The notes beneath the pieces were generated by a model. That model was not told where the DNA came from. It worked only from the letters and a program-made list of their open reading frames with translations, and searched no databases. Made by a program: the position numbers and the translations under genes. DNA of 64,000 bases from Megalonaias nervosa (lineage: Eukaryota > Mollusca > Bivalvia > Unionida > Unionidae), in NCBI GenBank assembly GCA_016617855.1, contig JAECUM010012865.1:1-64000 (forward strand), read 5' to 3'. Of this stretch, positions 56,365-64,000 are shown one piece after another (the first letter of the stretch is position 1; the number at the start of each line of letters is the position of its first letter).

Positions 56365-56560
56365 CTTAGATGGGTACAGTTATGGGCAATATCCATGCAT
56401 ATTAATGAGGTGATTGATAGATGGGTACAATTATGAGCAAGATCCATGCATATTAACAAGGTCATTGATAGATGGGTACAATTATGGGCAAGATCTCATG
56501 CATATTAATGAGGTGATTGATAGATGGGTACAATGATGGGCAAGATCAGTGCATATTAAT
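56365..56560. repeat. Tandem repeat, about 55 bp, four copies
   Basis: The unit contains GATGGGTACAATTATGGGCA, then AGATCCATGCATATTAATGA and GGTGATTGATA. The flanking 55740-56340 carries looser echoes (CATATTAATGAGGTGATTT) at wider spacing. Confidence 0.9.
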
Positions 56561-56689
56561 TAGGTGATTTTTTGAGTTTTATGATAAAAAAGATCTACAC
56601 ACATTAATGTTGGAATCATGTATATAATTGGCAGAACTTCTTACCATTTGTGAGTATTGATCCAACAGTAATTAAATAGACTAAATATC

Positions 56690-58050
56690 ATCAAGATGTT
56701 GATGAGTCCTGTCAACGAGACCTATGTACATAGGCTTGCATCATCAAGATGTTAATGAGGCCTGTCAACAAGACCTATGTACACAGGCTTGCATCATCAA
56801 GATGTTGATGAGACCTGTCAACGAGACCTATGTACATAGGCTTGCATCATCAAGATGCTGATGAGTCCTGTCAACAACACCTATGTACATAGACTTGCAT
56901 CATCAAGATGTTAATGAGTCCTGTCAGTGAGACCTATGTACATAGGCTTGCATCATCAAGATGTTGATGGGTCCTGTCAGTGAGACATATGTACATAGAC
57001 TTGCATCATCAATATGTTAATGAGTCCTGTCAATGAGACCTATGTACATAGACTTGCATCATCAAGATGTTGATGAGTCCTATGTACACAGGCTTGCATC
57101 ATCAAGATGTTGATGGGTCCTGTCCATGAGACCTGTGTACATAGACTTGCATCATCAAAATGTTGATGAGTCCTGCAACGAGACCTATGTACATAGGCTT
57201 GCATCATCAAGATGTTGATGAGTCCTGTCAACAAGACTTATGTACATAGGCTTGCATCGTCAAGATGTTGATGAGTCCTGTCAGCGAGACCTATGTACAT
57301 AGACTTGCATCATCAAGATTTTGACAAGTCCTGTCAACAAGACCTATGTACATAGGTTTGCATCATCAAGATGTTGACAAGTCCTGTCAACGAGACTTAT
57401 GTACATAGGCTTGCATCATCAAGATGTTGATGGGTCCTGTCAACGAGACCTAGGCATCATCAAGATGTTGATGAGTCCTGTCAACAAGACCTATGTACAT
57501 AGACTTGCATCATCAAGATGTTGATGAGTCCTGTCAATGAGACCTATGTACATAGACTTGCATCATCAAGATGTTGATGAGTCCTGTCAATGAGACCTAC
57601 ATACATAGGCTTGCATCATCAAGATGTTGATGAGTCCTGTCAATGAGACCTATGTACATGGACTTGCATTGTCAAGACGTTGATGAGTCCTGTCAACAAG
57701 ACTTATGTACCTAGGCTTGCATCATCAAGATGTTGATGGGGCCTGTCAACGAGACCTATGTACATAGGCTTGCATCATCAAGATGTTAATGAGTCCTGTC
57801 AACAAGACCTATGTACATAGGCTTGCATCATCAAGATGTTAATGAGTCCTGTCAACCAGACCTATGTACATAGGCTTGCATCATCAAGATGTTGATGAGT
57901 CCTGTCAATGAGACCTATGTACATAGGCTTGCATCATCAAGATGTTGATGGGTCCTGTCAACGAGATCTATGTACATAGGCTTGCATCATCAAGATGTTA
58001 ATGAGTCCTGTCAATGAGACCTATGTACACAGGCTTGCATCATCAAGATC
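56690..58050. repeat. Minisatellite, 53-bp unit, about 26 copies, palindrome-bearing
   Basis: The unit reads CATCATCAAGATGTTGATGA, then GTCCTGTCAACGAGACCTAT and GTACATAGGCTTG. Most units include the perfect 14-base palindrome CCTATGTACATAGG; variants have ACATAGACTTG. A few units are truncated (near 57075 and 57450). It lies 1.6 kb downstream of the zinc-finger gene. Confidence 0.95.
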
Positions 58051-59094
58051 ATCATCATAAATATCGTCATGATTATGGTCAGTACTTAATAACATACTTT
58101 TTCATCTGATTAGCAGAAGTTGCTGACTTTTTTCAAACTTATTAAATAGTCTTGTTGTCTCAAGATGTTGGGTTACTTTGATTATGAGCTAATTCAAGTA
58201 ATTTATGAGTTAAACTTGTATCAGTATGGCTGAGCCTGTTAACACTCTGGAGACTCAATTTCAGTTGGATTGTGCGCCAGGTTGGTAAATAAGGTATTGC
58301 ATTTTATTCTTTGTAAAGTTTATAAAAATTATTTCATCTTAGATGCTGATGTTGGTAGGAATGTTTGTTCCCCTTTTTGAAGTTGGGCATATTTTGAGAA
58401 TATTTGTCAGATCTCAGATCAGGTATTTCTGATAAGAATTTTGCTCCACTTGCTAACCACTCTTTTGATTCAGCAAGCCTGTCATATGGTCCTGCATTTA
58501 AGACAGGTTATTGATATGTTTGATCCCATTTGTCATTGTTATTATGGTCAGATACAATCATATTGTATATAACTCAGCTGAAGTAGAGCTAGGAAGCTTT
58601 GGAGATTTCATCAGATTTTGGAACTGTTGGGATTTGCCATCTAATAATATTGAAACCCAAGACATTTAATATCATTGTCAAATATTTGCACTCTCTTTTA
58701 TAATTGGCTGTTTCTAAAAAATAGCAGAATCAAAACTGAATTTGAATTTTCTGACTTCAAAGAATATTTTTTTGTTTGCTTGACATGGACAATATTGGTT
58801 AAATTTTTGTGCAAATTTAAATAACTGAAGCAGTAAACCAGGAGTCATCTGGAAGTGACGTATACTACCTGCTTATGTAAAGACTCTTACTGAAAGAACT
58901 CTGTAGTCCAGGACTTTTAATAGCTGTTGATCCTGCCTTGACAGAAAATAAACATGGTAATCACTTTGGCATATATCTTCGTTTCCATCTGTATGTCTAT
59001 CTACACTGTACATTAATGTAAGTGTTAAAGTTTTTCAGATTAAGTTTTGTCTTAAAGTACGTTTCTTTCTAATGAAAAGGCATGCAGGACAAAG

Positions 59095-59800
59095 ATGTCT
59101 CTCCTGATACTACTTATGGTAGTGCTACATGGCTAAGATTGTACAAGTTATATACTACTTATGGTAGTACTGCATGGCTAAGATTGAACAATTTCTGGCT
59201 AAGATTGTACAATTTATATACTACTCATTGTAGTACTGCATGGCTAAGATTGTACAGTTATATAGTACTCATGGTAGTACTGTCTGGCTAAGACTGTACA
59301 GTTATATACTACTCATGGTAGTACTGCATGGCTAAGATTGTACAATTTATGCTCATGGTAGTACTGCCTGGCTAAGATTGAACAATTTATATACTACTCT
59401 TGGTAGTGCTACATGGCTAAGATTGTACAGTTCATATACTACTCATGGTAGTACCACAAGTTAAGATTGCACAATTTTTATACTGCTCATGGTAGTACCA
59501 CAAGCTAAGATTGTACAATTTATATACTCATGGTAGTACCACAAGCTAAGATTGTACAATTTATATACAGTGTACTGCTCATAGTAGTGCTACATGGCTA
59601 AGATTGTACAATTTATATACTACTCATGGTAGTACCACAAGTTAAGGTTGTACAATTTATATACTGCTCATGGTAGTACCACAAGTTAAGATTGTACAAT
59701 TTATATACTACTCATGGTAGTACTGCATGGGTAAGATTGTACAATTTATATACTACTCATGGTAGTACCACAAGCTAAGATTGTATAATTTATATGCTAC
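59095..59800. repeat. Minisatellite, about 43 bp, about 16 variable copies
   Basis: The unit is ATACTACTCATGGTAGTACT followed by GCATGGCTAAGATTGTACAATTT. One subtype replaces TGCATGGCTAAG with CCACAAGCTAAG. Each unit holds an interrupted palindrome (TACTACTCATGGTAGTA). Confidence 0.93.
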
Positions 59801-60002
59801 TTACATTTCATTTTGTATCCATGGTAACTTAAAAGAGTACTGACTGCAGAAAATTCTAGGTATCAAAAGCCACCTCAGTACAACTTGCTTGTTGTGTGCA
59901 CCAAGTTTGTTTGAAAAGCCTTTAACAGCTTGAGAGTTATGCATTGGATAAAGAAACTGTTTCTGGACCTACAGAAAGACAGACATAAAGATAGCTATAT
60001 TT

Positions 60003-60037
60003 TCACACACACACACAAACACACACACACACACACA
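60003..60037. repeat. (CA)n microsatellite
   Basis: About 16 CA units, interrupted once by AAA. Confidence 0.95.
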
Positions 60038-60394
60038 TGGGATAATGAATACTGATATTTTTCAGTAATTCATATATGTATTTTGTCCATTAGAGTCTTT
60101 TTGTATTAACCAAAGTATTATGTGTTCCTTTTCAGTTAAGCAACAATTTTTAATATTTCTTCCCACCAGTGTCAACCTTGCAAGTAGTATGTAGTTAATT
60201 TTGTGATTTACTGACAAATCTTGTGGGGACATGAAAGGTCTGAAGTTGACCCAGATGCTTTGTTGATATGCTTAGATGAATGACTATTATTGGCTGTGAT
60301 GAGAATTTGTTTTATTAAGTTTCAATGCTGTACATAGTATTGAAATAATTGTATTGCACAAGGCTATTTTTTAGATCACCTGTATAGCATGCAT

Positions 60395-60905
60395 TCTATT
60401 AATCATTATGCCATTCCCTGTATGTTGGTATCTTTGGCATCCTTGCAGGTTATGTTTACTGTTCAATTATTATGCCATTCTCTGAATGTTGGTATCTTTG
60501 GCATCCTTGCAGGTTATGCTTACTGTTCAATTATTATGCCATTCTCTGAATGTTGGTATCTTTGACATTCTTGCAGGTTATGCTTACTGTTCAATTATTT
60601 TGCCATTCCCTGTATGTTGGCATCTTTGATGTCCTAGCAGGTTATGCTTAGAGTTCAATTATTTTGCCATTCCCAGTATGTTGGCATCTTTGACATCCTA
60701 GCAGGTTATGCTTACAGTTCAATTATTATGCCATTCCCTGTATGTTGGCATCTTTGACATCCTGACAGGTTATGTTGACTGATCAATTATTTATGCCATT
60801 CCCTGTATGTTGGCATATTTGACATCCTAGCAGGTTATGCTTACTGTTAAGTTATTATGCCAATTATTATGCCATTCCCTGTATGTTGGTATCATTTACA
60901 TCCTA
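60395..60905. repeat. Minisatellite, about 62 bp, eight copies
   Basis: The unit contains ATTATGCCATTCCCTGTATG, then TTGGCATCTTTGACATCCTA and GCAGGTTATGCTTACTGTTCA. The last copy carries an extra partial duplication (GCCAATTATTATGCC). Confidence 0.94.
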
Positions 60906-61049
60906 TCTTACTATTCAAAGGGCATTTGTTCCTCAGCACTCATTATACTGAGGTTGGTTCAGTAACCAAAATATCACATTCATACTAAAATGGAATTCAT
61001 ATCAAAGTATGTTTTATATCAAGAACTGAAACACACAGATCAGCTTTAT

Positions 61050-61755
61050 AGTAAGGAGGTGCTTTCCACTCTCTGTGAAAAGATAAGATTATAGTGAGGA
61101 CAGAACATGCTGTTTTACACTCTGTGAAAAGATAAGATTATTGTGAGGACAGAACAGGCTGTTTTACACTCTGTGAAAAGATAAGATTATAGTGAGGACA
61201 GAACAGGCTGTTTTACACACTGTGAAAAGATAAGATTATAGAGAGGACAGACCAGGCTGTTTTACACTCTCTGTGAAAAGATAAGATTATAGGGAGGACA
61301 GACCAGGCTGTTTTACACTCTCTGTGAAAAGATAAGATTATAGGGAGGACAGAACAGGCTGTTGTACTCTCTGTGAAAAGATAAGATTATAGTGAGGACA
61401 GAACAGGCTGTTGTACTCTCTGTGAAAAGATAAGATTATAGGGAGGACAGAACAGGCTGTTGTACTCTCTGTGAAAAGATAAGATTATAGTGAGGACAGA
61501 ACAGGCTGTTGTACTCTATGTGAAGAGATAAGATTATAGGGAGGACAGAACAGGCTGTTTTACACTCTCTGTGAAAAGATAAGATTATATGGAGGCAGCA
61601 CAAGCTGTTTTACCCTCTCTGTGAAAGATAATATTATAGTGAAGACAGCGCAAGCTGTGTAACACTCTGCGAAAAGATAAGATCATAGGGAGACAGCACA
61701 AGCTGTTTTACGCTCTGTGAAAAGATTAGAGTGAGGACAGCACAAGCTGTTCATA
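61050..61755. repeat. Minisatellite, about 49 bp, about 14 copies
   Basis: The unit is CTCTGTGAAAAGATAAGATT, then ATAGTGAGGACAGAACAGGC and TGTTTTACA. The core contains AGATAAGATTA, which resembles a GATA-factor site (AGATAAG), so the array is a dense cluster of such words. The right-hand copies are the most degenerate. Confidence 0.94.
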
Positions 61756-62739
61756 GCTCTGCTTACAAAACAAGTGTTTATGATAATCCTACATCAATAT
61801 CTGTTGTTCAGACATTTCTTTGTTGTTTGACATTCATTCCATCAGATACATTTGTCAATTCCATGTATCCTGAACACTTTTATCTTACCTTGGAAAGTTA
61901 ACACCAGTATACTTCCATATTTTGACTTTATTCAAATTTTGAAGTGTTTAATATAGCTATGGAATTTTAAATGCTTCAAATCTAATGGGGAAAGGAAGGG
62001 GGATTGTTTTATTTCTTAATTTGTGGCAGAAATGCAGTCAGATGTACATGGGCCAAACTGTACTGCTGTGGTAGGCAAGGTATACTATTTTTTATCAACA
62101 TTATAATTTGAATAGGGAATATTCCACCTTTTGTCCTGTTGTTTTTGAAAATGACCTTTTAATAGCAGCAATACATTTCTTGCCACTATTGCACTGCATA
62201 CCATTTCTAGAATTCCAAGTCCCAACTCCAAGCAAAATACTTTTGGGATGCCCAGAATTGTCAAGAACAAGATTCCAGTCTAATTCCTTAGTCATAGCCA
62301 ACACACAGAATATCCTTCCTGTTTCAGTTGACTATCATGCATGTCACACATGTAAAGATCTCTTATCAAATTTTGGTTTTTATCATTCTGAAATATATAT
62401 TTGGGCTGTCTTAACCTCTTTGTTTTTCTCACCAGTTCTTGCATTATTTTAGTGTGTTTTTGTCTTTGTTGTTTTCCTTTTGCAAATTTTGAAATGATTT
62501 TTATGCCTCGCCTAGCAGGCAGTGCTTTTGTGTAGTGTTAAACCCATCTTAGTAACCAGTGTTTATGTATTACCTACCATTCTTTGGTTCCTGATTATTT
62601 TGATTTTTGTAAAAAAATTTCTCTCAGAGAATAATATGTCACAGGGTTGTGGGTAAGTTTCTGTTTTGTGGAAAAAGTATTGTTTCTACTGTCCAGGGCT
62701 ATAGATTAGCATTTTCTAACACTTGCGTTCTTTTAGAGT

Positions 62740-63330
62740 TATGCCATTGGGTTGGACCCTCATGTTTCTGATCTTAATAGGATATTTGGAGCTTCAGAGA
62801 CTGGTATTTCACTCTCTGAGGCCAAGATGTACTCATTGGGCATTATCAAAATCCCTTACAAATCTTTGAGTGAAGCTTCCTTCAAGTACCTAGCCCTTAA
62901 GATTTCCTTCTTTCCTTAGCAACAGGGTGAGCTCATTCCATTACTGTGAGGGACCTGTTTTTAATAAGAATTAAAGTCCATTACTGTGAGGACCTTTCTT
63001 TAATGAGAATTAAAGTCCATTACTGTGAGGACCTTTCTGTAATGAGAATTAAAGTCCATTACTGTGAGGACCTTTCTTTAATAAGAATTAAAGTCCATTA
63101 CTGTGAGGACCTTTCTTTAATGAGAATTAAAGTCCATTACTATGAGGACCTTTCTTTAATGAGAATTAAAATCCATTACTGTGAGGACCTTTCTGTAATG
63201 AGAATTAAAGTCCATTAGGTTAGGGTTATATTACTGCATCTTGTGCATTCTAGAATCACTCCTCTTTGGATGATGTTGTGTCAATATCATACTACCTTTT
63301 CACCTTTTACCTGTGACAGTTTGATCTTTG
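62740..63330 (+). pseudogene. DIRS-like tyrosine recombinase fragment split by a minisatellite
   Basis: Before the array (about 62855-62940) the plus strand reads KSLSEASFKYLALKISFF, like the recombinase segment SEAS also seen at about 51800. After the array (about 63230-63300) a stretch gives HSSLDDVVSI with a frameshift, matching the post-HxxR region. The catalytic residues themselves are lost in the array or by decay. Confidence 0.5.
62950..63218. repeat. Tandem repeat, 39 bp, seven copies
   Basis: The unit is TTAATGAGAATTAAAGTCCA followed by TTACTGTGAGGACCTTTCT. The unit is a multiple of three, so a 90-codon frame stays open (62946-63218), but it is not a gene. Confidence 0.95.
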
Positions 63331-63725
63331 GTGAACCAGAGCAAGGACATTTATTCACTGGGTCCAATAATGAGAGCAAAGCATGCGGGCAAGTCATCTA
63401 CCAGCTTACAGTAGTTAAGTGTCCTACTGTAAGATAAGTACATTTTTTTCATTTACCAGTTTTTGTTTGGGGTCATCGGTGTACCTTCTAACTGATAAAT
63501 TCAGCAATGCAGTAGTTGCAGGTCTTGGATCACTGGTATCAAAATGTAATATTTTGTGGGATAAAATGATTTTACATATGTAATACTCACATGCTACTAT
63601 TGTATCCAATTCCCTTCTCCCTTCCTGCTCTGATGTCCTGTAGTTTTGGTCCCAAGTCATAAGAGGAAGAATATTTGTATGTTGGCTGTGACAAGGGAAT
63701 CAGACTGAGATAATGTTCTTTTCAG

Positions 63726-63781
63726 TTCTGGGCCTCCAGTTTTTGGCATCCCAGAAACGGTAAGCAGTGCAAGAGTAGCAG
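63726..63781 (+). CDS. Possible exon of a further plus-strand gene
   Basis: A pyrimidine-rich acceptor (TGTTCTTTTCAG) and a perfect donor (GTAAGT) bound 56 bases. One frame is open and reads SGPPVFGIPETVSSARVA. A second donor (GTAAGC after 63759) lies inside. No domain or family is recognised. It could be an exon of an unseen gene or a 3' alternative exon of the zinc-finger gene. Supported by splice signals only. Confidence 0.3.
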
Positions 63782-64000
63782 GTAAGTATTACATAATTAA
63801 AACTAGTTTACCCTCCTTCCTGTACAAAATACATGTTTGCTGAGAATCTTTCTACCTAGAAATTACATGGTCTGCTCTTAAAGTTAGTAGAGCTGGAATT
63901 AGATAGGTTGCATGACACCATTTATTGTAGCACCTGGGAAGTTTTACTCATGTTGCATTGTACATGGCATAATCAGGTCAGTGGCCTTGTATGAGTGTAT

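Noticed and set aside
56690..58050. Regular repeats resembling a CRISPR array
   Set aside because: The whole 53-base unit repeats with no unique spacers, and the context is animal nuclear DNA.

Overview
This window is AT-rich animal nuclear DNA: spliced genes with kilobase introns, many short tandem repeats, and several classes of transposable element. Two tRNA-derived SINE copies resemble, from memory, SINEs common in mollusc genomes, so a mollusc or other lophotrochozoan is my best guess. That is inference, not proof. There is no sign of bacterial or organellar DNA.

Two host genes lie head to head. On the minus strand, four phase-compatible exons (18566 down to about 4945) encode the N-terminal half of an RCC1-repeat protein most like RCCD1; the rest should lie left of base 1. 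On the plus strand, four exons (25318-25480, 30114-30293, 32165-32497, 53700-55069) join in perfect phase to a 681-residue C2H2 zinc-finger protein. It has three N-terminal fingers and a C-terminal finger pair of the Ikaros/Hunchback type. A short possible exon of a further plus-strand gene sits at 63726-63781.

Layout. 1-5110: 3'-side intron of the RCCD1-like gene, with minisatellites, a 1.24 kb pogo/Tigger-like DNA transposon with TA target duplication, and a SINE just inside the next intron. 5114-12625: large intron with a minus-strand DIRS-like remnant, a 42-bp minisatellite and a long foldback (about 10965-11885) carrying an inserted 127-bp hairpin. 12626-18594: the other RCCD1-like exons and a second SINE. 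18600-25317: intergenic or promoter-side DNA. 25318-32497: first three exons of the zinc-finger gene, with a second DIRS-like remnant in intron 1. 32498-53699: a 21.2 kb intron holding a solo LTR, a nested pair of Ty3/gypsy elements (34445-46925) and a third DIRS-like remnant. 55070-64000: the gene's 3' flank, dominated by minisatellite arrays, with a fourth DIRS-like fragment at the right end.

The strongest discovery is the nested LTR pair. Element A (minus strand) carries element B (plus strand) inside its 5' LTR, and both junctions are readable with 4-bp target duplications (AGCT and CTAG). Both elements have the order gag-protease-integrase-RT-RNase H, with integrase upstream of reverse transcriptase. 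This is the unusual order described for Gmr1-like Ty3/gypsy elements. Both also share what looks like one internal integrase deletion that removes the region of the third catalytic residue, although their LTRs differ over most of their length. This suggests a defective lineage that was mobilised in trans and exchanged LTR sequence.
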